From: an uncultured Prevotellaceae bacterium
GTDB lineage: Bacteria; Bacteroidota; Bacteroidia; Bacteroidales; Muribaculaceae
Reading direction: 5' to 3'
Assembly (NCBI GenBank): GCA_945645715.1
Contig: CALZFJ010000081.1
Span: forward strand, 1-7,948
Length of the DNA stretch: 7,948 nucleotides
Positions 1 through 6,504 of this stretch are shown piece after piece (position 1 is the stretch's first letter; each line of letters opens with the position of its first letter). The translations under genes were made by a program, and so were the position numbers. Below the pieces are notes generated by a model that was not told where the DNA came from, ran no database searches, and saw only the letters and a program-made list of their open reading frames with translations.

Positions 1-55
1 TTTGCCGATTACACGCTTTCCAGGCGTGCCTCTTCAGCCACTCGAGCATCACTCC
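1..55 (-). tRNA. tRNA-Ser (anticodon GGA), 5' part, cut by the left edge
   Basis: Read on the minus strand from 55, the sequence starts with acceptor strand GGAGTGA, then T8 and a D-arm (CTCGAGTGGCTGAAGAGG). A 5-bp anticodon stem follows, CACGC (28-24) with GCGTG (16-12), around the 7-base loop CTGGAAA. Positions 21-19 are the anticodon GGA, reading UCC and UCU serine codons. The sequence then enters what should be the long variable arm of a class II tRNA and runs off the window, so the T-arm, acceptor 3' strand and CCA status are not visible. The D-arm and the CTGGAAA loop are typical of bacterial tRNA-Ser(GGA). Confidence 0.93.
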
Positions 56-71
56 TTTACCGGATTTTCGG

Positions 72-79
72 CAAAGGTA
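72..79 (-). promoter_or_regulatory. -7 box for tRNA-Ser
   Basis: The minus strand reads TACCTTTG here, an exact match to the Bacteroidota sigma-ABfr -7 consensus TAnnTTTG. It lies 16 bases upstream of the mature tRNA 5' end, so the primary transcript would carry only a few extra 5' bases. A clear -33 TTTG is not obvious; TGACAG lies at roughly the right distance upstream. Confidence 0.6.
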
Positions 80-141
80 GTAATTTTTTCGGGATTTGCT
101 GTCATTGCGTATGAATTTTTTTCTTTCTGACATATTATGGC

Positions 142-149
142 TAACTTTG
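142..149 (+). promoter_or_regulatory. -7 box for the membrane protein gene
   Basis: TAACTTTG matches the Bacteroidota -7 consensus TAnnTTTG exactly. Transcription would start near 155, giving a leader of about 14 nt before the ATG at 169. The -33 region (about 117-125) is T-rich but has no perfect TTTG. The same 11 bases, TAACTTTGCAG, recur at 6497-6507 ahead of the Tricorn-like gene. Confidence 0.6.
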
Positions 150-168
150 CAGCCGCAAAACGAAATCG

Positions 169-1083
169 ATGATGAATAAGCTGAAATATTGTTGCACTAA
201 GGCGTTGCCTTCTACTTGGAAGAGCGCGTCGTGGTTGCTCAAGTTGATGATTCCCATATCGCTTGCAGTGACGCTGCTTCAGCACTATGGCGTTCTGGAG
301 TGGATAGCGGGCTATCTGCACCCGGTGTTTGTGCATCTGGGCTTGCCTGGAGCGTCGGCTGTGGCGTTTATTTCGGGAGCGTCGGCGGGTACTTATGCCG
401 GCATTGCTGCGATGATGTCGATGCCGCTCACCATGCGCCAAGCCACTATCCTTGCCATAATGATTGCTTTGTGCCACGCGCTGCCCATGGAGTGTGCCGT
501 AAACCGCAAGACGGGTTCATCGTTCTGGGAGATGGCTGTGCTGCGCATAGCCATGGCGTTTGTGTGTGCATTTGTGCTCAATCTCATTCTTCCCGAGGCT
601 GCCGAAAGCTACATATATCTTGGAGCCGCCGCCGACAGCAGCATCGGTGAGGTGATGTCAACGTGGGTGGTGTCGCAGCTGAAGATGTCGCTCATGGTGT
701 TTCTCATCATCTATGTGCTGATGATAATCCAGAGGCTGATTGAGGCTTATTCGCTTCTGCGGCCGCTGTCGGAGTTTTTCGCTCCGATGATGCGTGTGTT
801 TGGCTTGCCGCGCCAGTCGGCATATATGTGGCTTGTGGGCAATGTGCTCGGCATTAGCTACGGCTCGGCGGTGATGCTTGAGCTTGAGGAAAAGGGGATA
901 ATCAGCCGCGACGATGCCAACGATGTGAATTTCCACCTCATCATGAACCACTCCCTGCTCGAAGACACCATTGTCTTTGGAGCCACGGGCATCTCGGCAC
1001 TGCTCCTTGTGGCTACGCGCGTGAGCTTCGCCATAGTGCTTGTGTGGAGTCGTAGGGGCATAAACAAGTTGCGCCGTGCGTGA
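169..1083 (+). CDS. nucleoside-recognition (Gate) domain membrane protein
   Basis: This is a 304-residue, very hydrophobic inner-membrane protein. Probable membrane segments lie near residues 20-40, 55-82, 89-108, 121-142, 171-192, 215-235 and 268-292. Features typical of the nucleoside-recognition/Gate family are visible: Gly/Ala/Ser-rich FISGASAGTYAG in the first half, CHALPMEC near residue 102, a second half with GNVLGISYGSA, and the polar NHSLLEDTI before the last helices. The two halves suggest the usual internal repeat. The family is predicted to move or sense nucleosides or related small molecules, but most members lack a proven substrate. ATG at 169 is used; an adjacent ATG at 172 would remove one residue. 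The gene appears monocistronic, divergent from tRNA-Ser and followed by a palindrome and T-run. The family call is fairly firm; the substrate is unknown. Confidence 0.8.
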   Translation: MMNKLKYCCTKALPSTWKSASWLLKLMIPISLAVTLLQHYGVLEWIAGYLHPVFVHLGLPGASAVAFISGASAGTYAGIAAMMSMPLTMRQATILAIMIALCHALPMECAVNRKTGSSFWEMAVLRIAMAFVCAFVLNLILPEAAESYIYLGAAADSSIGEVMSTWVVSQLKMSLMVFLIIYVLMIIQRLIEAYSLLRPLSEFFAPMMRVFGLPRQSAYMWLVGNVLGISYGSAVMLELEEKGIISRDDANDVNFHLIMNHSLLEDTIVFGATGISALLLVATRVSFAIVLVWSRRGINKLRRA

Positions 1084-1097
1084 AAAAGAGTACGTTT

Positions 1098-1119
1098 CTG
1101 AAAAATTTTTCAGTTTTTT
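1098..1119 (+). terminator. A/T-rich palindrome plus T-run after the membrane protein gene
   Basis: CTGAAAAATTTTTCAG (1098-1113) is a perfect 16-base palindrome followed directly by six T residues. It begins 14 bases after the stop codon, a suitable place for an intrinsic terminator. The stem is short and A/T-rich, so termination may be weak, and it could instead be a protein-binding palindrome. Confidence 0.45.
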
Positions 1120-1152
1120 GTGTGAAAATGCGGTTATCGTGATAAAAATTGC

Positions 1153-1160
1153 TATTTTTG
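1153..1160 (+). promoter_or_regulatory. -7 box for the amylase gene
   Basis: TATTTTTG fits the Bacteroidota -7 consensus TAnnTTTG. Transcription starting near 1166-1168 would give an untranslated leader of about 130 nt before the ATG at 1298. I see no convincing -33 TTTG at the expected 19-21 base spacing, which would fit a promoter that needs an activator. Confidence 0.5.
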
Positions 1161-1186
1161 CAAAATATTGGCGATCTATTGAGGCA

Positions 1187-1238
1187 GAAGCAACCTATGA
1201 TTTCGCGTCGTCGATGCGACGATGCTTCTATACCATAG
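1187..1238 (+). promoter_or_regulatory. structured 5' leader of the amylase gene
   Basis: Two stems can form within the predicted leader. The outer one is GAAGCA (1187-1192) with TGCTTC (1223-1228); the inner one is CGTCG (1206-1210) with CGACG (1217-1221) around a 6-base loop. A third pairing, CTATG (1195-1199) with CATAG (1234-1238), crosses the outer stem, so it would be an alternative fold or a pseudoknot. A 13-codon ORF beginning ATGATTTCG (1197-1238, stop TAG) overlies these stems and encodes three consecutive arginines. No known riboswitch class is recognised. The pairing is visible in the sequence; a regulatory role is inference. Confidence 0.35.
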
Positions 1239-1297
1239 ACCCAAAAGTGTTGCACCGTGAGTAAATAATTTAATGACATAAACCCAAAACGTTGATT

Positions 1298-4084
1298 ATG
1301 AAACAACTAAAGCACTTTATTCTCTTCATTGCCCTGCTCATGTGGGGTGTTGCAGGATTTGCTGCCGAGATTGTGTATTCCGATCCTGCTATCGTGCAGC
1401 AGAGTTCACAAAACATCGTGATTTACTACAATTCGGCCGAAGGTACGGGCGGACTGAAAGGCTACACAGGCGATATCTATGCCCACACCGGCGTTATCAC
1501 CTCTGAGAGCAATTCCGACTCCGACTGGAAGCACGCTCCTTCGTGGGGCGACAACAGCGCCAAGTATAAGCTCACTAAGGTGAGCACCGACTTGTGGAAG
1601 CTCAACATCGGCACACTCAAGTCATACTATGGGCTTAACGATGGCGAGACCGTAAGGAAGATGGCTTTCGTGTTCCGCAATGCCGATGGCTCAAAGGAAG
1701 GCAAGGCTGCCGGCGGTAGCGACATATTCCTTGAGGTTCACCCCGATGGCCTCTCGGTGGCGCTCACAAGCAGTGCTCCGAGCGGTGTGGTGACCGATGC
1801 CAACAGCACCGTCACATTCTCGGTGAATGCTTCGCAGAGTGCCAACCTCAGCCTCTACATCAACGACACCAACAGCACTCCTATCGCTACGGCAAACAAT
1901 GCCACCCAGCTCACCAAGAGCTACAATTTCCCGGTAGGCGACTACGATGTGATTGCAAAGGCTGAAGCTAACGGCTCTACCGTGACCGATGTAGTCTCAA
2001 TCTGCCACCGCTCCAACTCGGTTGCCGCCAACTACTCGGGCACACTGCTTCAGGGTGCCAACAAGAATGCCGACGGAAGCGTCACTTTCTGCCTCTATGC
2101 GCCCAAAAAGAGCAATGTGATTCTCGTGGGTGAATGGGACGACTATCGCGTGAAGAACACCGGCGTGATGAATTATCAAGGCAACAAATACTTCTGGCTC
2201 ACTCTGCCTGCCGGAAAGCTCGACATGGACAAGCAGTATGGCTACTATTTCATCGTCGATGACGAAATCATGGTTGCCGACCCTTGCGCCAAGCTAATTC
2301 TCGACCCCTGGAACGACAAGTGGATCAACGAGGGATACACCCGTTATCCCGACCTTAAACCCTTCCCGACCGAGAAGGTGGGCACATTCCCTATCGCCGT
2401 GTTCCAAGGCAATGGCGACGGTTATAAGTGGCAGGTGACCGACTTCAAGGCTCCGGCAAAGAACGACCTCATCATCTATGAGCTGCTTCTGCGCGACTTC
2501 ACCAAGGAGCAGTGCCTTGAGAGCGCAATGGAAAAGCTCGACTACCTCGTGGAACTTGGCGTGAACGCCATTGAGCTTATGCCTATCCAGGAGTTTGACG
2601 GCAACAACTCTTGGGGCTACAATCCCAACTTCTATTTTGCCCCCGACAAATACTACGGCACGAGCACAATGTACAAGACGTTCATCGACGAGTGCCACAA
2701 GCGCGGTATCGCCGTGATTCTTGATATCGTCTTCAACCACACATGGGGTCAGCACCCTTGGTGCAAGATGTACTGGGGCGATGGAAAGCCCGCTGCCGAC
2801 AACCCATTCTACAACGTAGATGCTCCCCACAACTGGAGCGTGGGCAACGACTGGAAGCAGGAGTCGGCCGAAGTGCAGAATCACCTCTGCGACGTGCTAA
2901 AATACTGGCTCAAGGAATACAAGGTTGATGGCTACCGCTTCGACCTCGTGAAGGGTCTTGGCGACTCAAACAGCTACAGCAGCGACTACGACGGCGGAAG
3001 ATACAATGCCTCGCGTGTGCGCAATGTGAAGCGCTTCATCGACGCTATCAAGAGCGTCAACGACCGCGCCTACTGCATTCTCGAAGGCTTCCTCAGCACT
3101 CAGGAGGAGAACGAACTGGGCAACTACGGCGCAATGTCGTGGAAGAAGCTGACCTCCAACTATGCACAGGCTGCTATGGGTTACCAGAGTGGCAGCTCAT
3201 TCAAGGGTATGTATTCGGGCGACGAGAACCGTCCGTTTGGCTCAATCGTGAGCTTCCAGGAGAGCCACGACGAGGAGCGTGTGGCATACTCGCAGGTGAC
3301 CTATGGAACAACTCAAGCCAAGAAGACCGTATATGGCATGCGCCGCCTCAGCGCAAACGCAGCATTCATGATTCTCGTGCCGGGTCCGAAGATGATTTGG
3401 CAATTCGGTGAGATGGGCTACGACATCAGCGGCGGTAATGGCGACACAAGCGAGAAGGAACCGCACTGGGAGTATCTCGACAACAGCTTCCGCAAGGGTC
3501 TACACGACTGCTATGCCGAGCTTATCCACTTCCGCCTCGACAACCCCGACCTCTTCTCGCAGGAGGCTGAGTTCTACTGGAGTGTTGCTGAGAGCAACTG
3601 GGACAGCAACGGCCGCTTCATTACAGCCCGCAACCGCAACACCGGCAAGGAGCTTGTAGTTGCCTATAACCCCGGAACTACCACGAAGACCTACAGCTAC
3701 ACTTTCGACAACCCCAATGGCACTTACTACATCTTCAGCAAGAGTCTTAACACAGTGGAGCCGGTGGTTGATGCAGCTCACAGCACCATCAAGGTGCCTG
3801 GTCACAGCTATGTGGCAATCGCCAACTTTGACTATTTGGGTGTGGAAGACGCCACTATCGGCACCCGTGCTGCAAAACCCGAAATCTTCGCTAACGGCAA
3901 TGGAGAAATCGTGGTGAAAGCCGACGATGTGAAGTCGATTGAGCTTTATTCCATAACCGGACAGCTCGTGGCTCGCAGCGCATCGCAGAGCACCCTCCCG
4001 GCTGCCGGAATAGCTGCCGGAAGCTACATTGTGCGTGCCACAACACCACAAGGCGTGTTCACCGCCAAGGTAGCGCTCCGCTAA
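1298..4084 (+). CDS. secreted GH13 alpha-amylase with CBM48-like module and putative T9SS sorting domain
   Basis: This 928-residue enzyme should hydrolyse alpha-glucan (starch or glycogen-type) linkages outside the cytoplasm. A class I signal peptide (about 1-22, ending GFAA) has no lipobox cysteine. An unassigned, probably beta-sandwich N-terminal domain follows (about 23-150), then an Ig-like stretch (about 152-240). A CBM48-like module spans about 248-345. The GH13 barrel starts near 389 (DLIIYELLLRDF) and holds all four conserved regions: DIVFNH (D476, H481), GYRFD (R547, nucleophile D549), ILEGF (acid/base E596) and ESHDEE (H657, D658). A beta-domain follows. The last ~70 residues, with IELYSITGQLV (from 881) and GSYIVRA (from 908) and ending KVALR, resemble a type A T9SS sorting domain. 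A TTG two codons upstream (1292) is in frame, but the ATG at 1298 followed directly by a signal peptide is preferred. No SusC or SusD gene adjoins it. The GH13 assignment is firm; the exact specificity and export route are not. Confidence 0.92.
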   Translation: MKQLKHFILFIALLMWGVAGFAAEIVYSDPAIVQQSSQNIVIYYNSAEGTGGLKGYTGDIYAHTGVITSESNSDSDWKHAPSWGDNSAKYKLTKVSTDLWKLNIGTLKSYYGLNDGETVRKMAFVFRNADGSKEGKAAGGSDIFLEVHPDGLSVALTSSAPSGVVTDANSTVTFSVNASQSANLSLYINDTNSTPIATANNATQLTKSYNFPVGDYDVIAKAEANGSTVTDVVSICHRSNSVAANYSGTLLQGANKNADGSVTFCLYAPKKSNVILVGEWDDYRVKNTGVMNYQGNKYFWLTLPAGKLDMDKQYGYYFIVDDEIMVADPCAKLILDPWNDKWINEGYTRYPDLKPFPTEKVGTFPIAVFQGNGDGYKWQVTDFKAPAKNDLIIYELLLRDFTKEQCLESAMEKLDYLVELGVNAIELMPIQEFDGNNSWGYNPNFYFAPDKYYGTSTMYKTFIDECHKRGIAVILDIVFNHTWGQHPWCKMYWGDGKPAADNPFYNVDAPHNWSVGNDWKQESAEVQNHLCDVLKYWLKEYKVDGYRFDLVKGLGDSNSYSSDYDGGRYNASRVRNVKRFIDAIKSVNDRAYCILEGFLSTQEENELGNYGAMSWKKLTSNYAQAAMGYQSGSSFKGMYSGDENRPFGSIVSFQESHDEERVAYSQVTYGTTQAKKTVYGMRRLSANAAFMILVPGPKMIWQFGEMGYDISGGNGDTSEKEPHWEYLDNSFRKGLHDCYAELIHFRLDNPDLFSQEAEFYWSVAESNWDSNGRFITARNRNTGKELVVAYNPGTTTKTYSYTFDNPNGTYYIFSKSLNTVEPVVDAAHSTIKVPGHSYVAIANFDYLGVEDATIGTRAAKPEIFANGNGEIVVKADDVKSIELYSITGQLVARSASQSTLPAAGIAAGSYIVRATTPQGVFTAKVALR

Positions 4085-4097
4085 CCGGCACTGAAAC

Positions 4098-4162
4098 GCC
4101 TGCAACACAAAGTCACCCCACCACATCGATGCTTGTGGTGGGGTGACTTTGTGTTTGCAGGC
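4098..4162. terminator. very long hairpin at the convergent junction, probable bidirectional terminator
   Basis: The left arm 4098-4125 (begins GCCTGCAACAC, ends CCACCACA) pairs with the right arm 4134-4162 over 28 base pairs, with one bulged T in the right arm and an 8-base loop (TCGATGCT). It sits between the amylase stop (4084) and the PHP-gene stop (4190) on the opposite strand, so it can act on transcripts from both sides. There is no strong T-run on either side. The stem is far longer than a usual intrinsic terminator stem. Confidence 0.75.
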
Positions 4163-4189
4163 ATTTATGTAGCTTGCCTGATTATGCCA

Positions 4190-5383
4190 TCATTCCACTT
4201 CGATTTTGATAGTGGGGTGAGGCTTGTCTCCGGGAATCCAGAGGTTTTCCACAGTGAATTTGAGTGCTTTCCCTTCATCTAGCGTCATGTTGCGCGAGGT
4301 GAAAGGGCGCAGTTGGAAGGGGTTGCCACCACGGGAGAAAAGGAATGTCATCGAGGTGTTGTTGGTGAGCCGCACGGTGCGAACGCCCTTCTTGTTGGTG
4401 CTTATCACCTTGTGGGTTACACAAGCATTGAAGAAGTCGCGTACGAGCTGCTCATCGCCGGCAATGGAGCCATAGGCATAGGCGAGGGTGCGGTGTGCGA
4501 GCAGAGCTTCCTTGATGGCTTCGGGAGAGTTGTCGCAGGCGAGAATCAGCGTCATGTCGCGCTGCTGCCCATTGATGCCATACACCGAAGCGGTGGCATT
4601 GTGTATGTCGGTGTTGGCAGCCATAAACAGACCTTGCTTCACAGCGCGTGTTGCCACACAGGGATAAAACTCCGGACCGTTCATGATTTCTATTCCGTCG
4701 ATAAGTTTCTCAGCAAACACCTTCTTCTCAAAATCGTTCATTTCGAGGTTCTTGCGTGTCCACCCCGGATGATTTTCCATGATTAGCGCACCTTGGGCGC
4801 GGGCGTTGCGCATGGATTGAGCCGGGTCGTTGTCGAAAACGGAGTTAGCATCGGTGATAAATAGAGCATTGAAGTGACCGCAAGTGACCATATCGCGCGT
4901 AATCTCCACAGCGGGAATCAGCGTGATGCCATAGTTCTTGGCTACAGGCTCGGCAAGGCGATATGGTAGATTGAGATCTACCTGAATGCCTTCCTTGGTG
5001 ATATCATTCCGCACAAGACGGTTATTGACGGCTTTGGCATCTTTCTTCACATAGCCCTTCATCCAGTCGATGTAGTTCTGCTCCCATTTGCGGTATTCCA
5101 CGTGGTCGGCAATTGCAAGCACGTCGAGACCGTCGAGCCACGCTTCTTCCACGCGGAAGTCGGGCGTAACCTGGCCGTCAGAATAGATTGTGTGGGTGTG
5201 GAGGTCGGCTTTTAGCACCTTATAGCCATTGACCTCAGGGAGGACAAACTCGCGTCGCAGCCGGTCTTGCTGAGCCACATGGCGAAGCATATCGCAGTTT
5301 TTGGAGTCTTGGTAATATATGGCTTGAGCCTGTGCCGATACAATTCCGGCGCAAGCAGCAGCAATAAGCAATATATTTCTCAT
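4190..5383 (-). CDS. secreted PHP-domain phosphoesterase (Sb-PDE-like phosphodiesterase)
   Basis: This is a 397-residue protein from the ATG at 5381-5383. The frame runs open to an ATG at 5434, but the shorter start places a clean signal peptide (MRNILLIAAACAG, cleaved near AQA, about residue 20) at the N-terminus, and the longer one would overlap the upstream hairpin. PHP metal-site motifs are in order: LHTHTIYSDG (H62, H64), ADH (D93, H94), E160 in EITRD, H170 in CGHF, H205 in ENHPGW, and D259/H261 in NTDIH. These fit a multi-metal phosphoesterase cleft. The last ~100 residues look like a beta-rich accessory domain. PHP enzymes cleave phosphomono- or phosphodiesters; the layout resembles proteins annotated as Sb-PDE family phosphodiesterases, from memory and not searched. 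Export to the periplasm suggests phosphate or organophosphate scavenging. It lies 84 bp downstream of deoD on the same strand, with a hairpin between them. The substrate is unknown. Confidence 0.85.
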   Translation of the reverse strand: MRNILLIAAACAGIVSAQAQAIYYQDSKNCDMLRHVAQQDRLRREFVLPEVNGYKVLKADLHTHTIYSDGQVTPDFRVEEAWLDGLDVLAIADHVEYRKWEQNYIDWMKGYVKKDAKAVNNRLVRNDITKEGIQVDLNLPYRLAEPVAKNYGITLIPAVEITRDMVTCGHFNALFITDANSVFDNDPAQSMRNARAQGALIMENHPGWTRKNLEMNDFEKKVFAEKLIDGIEIMNGPEFYPCVATRAVKQGLFMAANTDIHNATASVYGINGQQRDMTLILACDNSPEAIKEALLAHRTLAYAYGSIAGDEQLVRDFFNACVTHKVISTNKKGVRTVRLTNNTSMTFLFSRGGNPFQLRPFTSRNMTLDEGKALKFTVENLWIPGDKPHPTIKIEVE

Positions 5384-5417
5384 AATTGTGAATTTGGTGA
5401 TGATTTTGAATAAGTAG

Positions 5418-5456
5418 CGAAAAACAATTAGCACGGTGTATTCTCGCTCACCGTGC
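5418..5456 (-). terminator. intrinsic terminator after deoD
   Basis: On the minus strand, GCACGGTG (5456-5449) pairs perfectly with CACCGTGC (5438-5431) around a 10-base loop. The T-rich tail TAATTGTTTTT follows (5430-5420). It begins 11 bases after the deoD stop and ends before the PHP gene start, so the PHP gene is either expressed by read-through or from a weak promoter in the remaining ~35 bp. Confidence 0.7.
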
Positions 5457-5467
5457 CAACGTGTTGA

Positions 5468-6184
5468 TTAGAGGCAGATTGCCGACTCAAGTGCCAGCAC
5501 CATCATGTCGCGGAACGACTTCTGGCGCTCCTCAGCCGTCAGCTCCTCATGGTTCACGAAAGAGTCGCTGATGGTGAGCAGGCATGCAGCACGCTTGCCG
5601 AGCATATTGGCATTGTGGAAGAGTGCAAAGCTCTCCATTTCCACGCAGTCGCTGCCGGTGTTCTCGGCGATATCCTGCCATGTGCCTTGTGACGGCTCGC
5701 GATAGAACACGTCGCTTGAGTGAACCACGCTCAGCTTGCACTCAATGCCAAGTTCGTCGGCTTTTTTCAGAATAAGACGGTTGATTTCGGGGCTTGGAGC
5801 AATGCTCTTGTCGGGACAGCCGCCCTGTGTGAGGGCAAACGACGACTCGCTCACAGCCGACTTGGCGAGAGTCACGTCCATCACCTTAAGCCAGTCGCGG
5901 TAGCTTCCTGCCGAACCGATGCGTATGATGTTGTCCACGCCATAGAATTTGAATAGCTCATAGGAGTAGATGCCAATGCTTGGCATACCCATTCCGCTTG
6001 CCATTACCGACACGGGCACGCCCTTGTAGGTGCCGGTGTAGCCGAGCATATTGCGCACCGAAGTCACGAGACGAGCATCGTCAAGGAAATTCTCTACAAT
6101 AAACTTTGCCCTCAGCGGGTCGCCGGGCATCAATACCGTCTTGGCGAAATCGCCTTGTGCGGCTGAAATGTGTGGTGTTGCCAT
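5468..6184 (-). CDS. deoD: purine nucleoside phosphorylase, DeoD type
   Basis: This 238-residue cytoplasmic enzyme reversibly phosphorolyses purine (deoxy)nucleosides to free base and (deoxy)ribose-1-phosphate, for purine salvage. The start MATPHI and the block LMPGDPLRAK are nearly identical to E. coli DeoD (239 residues). Matching active-site residues, counted with Met as 1, are H5, G21, R25, R44, R88 and S91 for phosphate and the neighbouring subunit, F160/Y161, M183 and E184 in the VEME ribose site, and the catalytic pair D207 (ISDS) and R220 (AEER). The D207/R220 pair is the one that lets hexameric PNPs accept 6-aminopurines such as adenosine. The segment around 105-130 is divergent from E. 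coli. ATG at 6182-6184 is clear from homology. A terminator follows and a candidate promoter lies about 150 bp upstream. Confidence 0.96.
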   Translation of the reverse strand: MATPHISAAQGDFAKTVLMPGDPLRAKFIVENFLDDARLVTSVRNMLGYTGTYKGVPVSVMASGMGMPSIGIYSYELFKFYGVDNIIRIGSAGSYRDWLKVMDVTLAKSAVSESSFALTQGGCPDKSIAPSPEINRLILKKADELGIECKLSVVHSSDVFYREPSQGTWQDIAENTGSDCVEMESFALFHNANMLGKRAACLLTISDSFVNHEELTAEERQKSFRDMMVLALESAICL

Positions 6185-6336
6185 TGATAATTCTGTTTTT
6201 ATGTTAATAATAAAATATTGTTTATTTCAATCTTTCCGTTTCCTGAACCATTCAGTTTCATGGTATTAGGAGAGCCGTTGCATGGCATTGGCAGCATACA
6301 GCCGCCCCATTTTCCCATACTCCGGCAAAGGAATAA

Positions 6337-6344
6337 CAAATGTA
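6337..6344 (-). promoter_or_regulatory. candidate -7 box for deoD
   Basis: The minus strand reads TACATTTG, matching TAnnTTTG. Transcription would start near 6330 and give a leader of about 145 nt before the deoD ATG. No -33 element at proper spacing is obvious, so this is a candidate only. The A/T-rich stretch nearer the gene holds only a poor match. Confidence 0.35.
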
Positions 6345-6391
6345 TAAAAAATCCCCGACATTTCACCCCCAAAAAGTGCTAAATTTTTCAT

Positions 6392-6432
6392 CACATTTCC
6401 ACAGACTCATTTGTAAACAAAGCCAAAATGTG
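6392..6432. repeat. nested inverted repeats, possible operator
   Basis: Outer arms CACATTT (6392-6398) and AAATGTG (6426-6432) flank an inner inverted repeat TTTGT/ACAAA (6410-6414 and 6417-6421). The element lies between the two divergent promoter candidates, about 65 bases upstream of the Tricorn-like -7 box. That is a position where a transcription factor could act. Short A/T-rich repeats of this sort can arise by chance. Confidence 0.25.
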
Positions 6433-6496
6433 GGTTTTTTGCGCTCTTTGGGCGATTTTTCAAAGTATTTCCCCACAATTATATCTTAGAAATCAG

Positions 6497-6504
6497 TAAC
6501 TTTG
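6497..6504 (+). promoter_or_regulatory. -7 box for the Tricorn-like gene
   Basis: TAACTTTG matches the Bacteroidota -7 consensus exactly and sits in the 11-mer TAACTTTGCAG, shared with the box at 142. Transcription would start near 6510, giving a leader of about 90 nt. The -33 region near 6470-6478 shows no clear TTTG. Confidence 0.55.

Noticed and set aside
49..477. 142-codon minus-strand ORF over the tRNA promoter and the start of the membrane protein gene
   Set aside because: It runs through the divergent promoters and into the tRNA gene, and is rich in Arg/His/Gln as expected for a shadow frame.
1076..1264. 62-codon plus-strand ORF overlapping the end of the membrane protein gene and the amylase promoter
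   Set aside because: It starts at a non-ATG codon inside the previous gene and runs through the palindrome, promoter box and leader; its composition is that of translated A/T-rich noncoding DNA.
2294..4126. Long minus-strand ORFs (2294-2884 and 3500-4126) inside the amylase
   Set aside because: They are antisense to a gene with an intact GH13 catalytic set and have no domain pattern of their own.
5384..5434. 17-residue N-terminal extension of the PHP protein
   Set aside because: It would put a second hydrophobic stretch before a good signal peptide and overlap the deoD terminator hairpin, so the ATG at 5383 is more credible.
169..6184. A single nucleoside-salvage operon of membrane protein, PHP enzyme and DeoD
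   Set aside because: The membrane protein gene is on the opposite strand, more than 3 kb away with the amylase between, and a terminator-like hairpin separates deoD from the PHP gene.
6199..6318. 39-codon minus-strand ORF ending 14 bases upstream of deoD
   Set aside because: It is Gly/Asn-rich with no recognisable motif, lies inside the predicted deoD leader and has no clear ribosome binding site. It could be a leader peptide, but nothing supports that directly.
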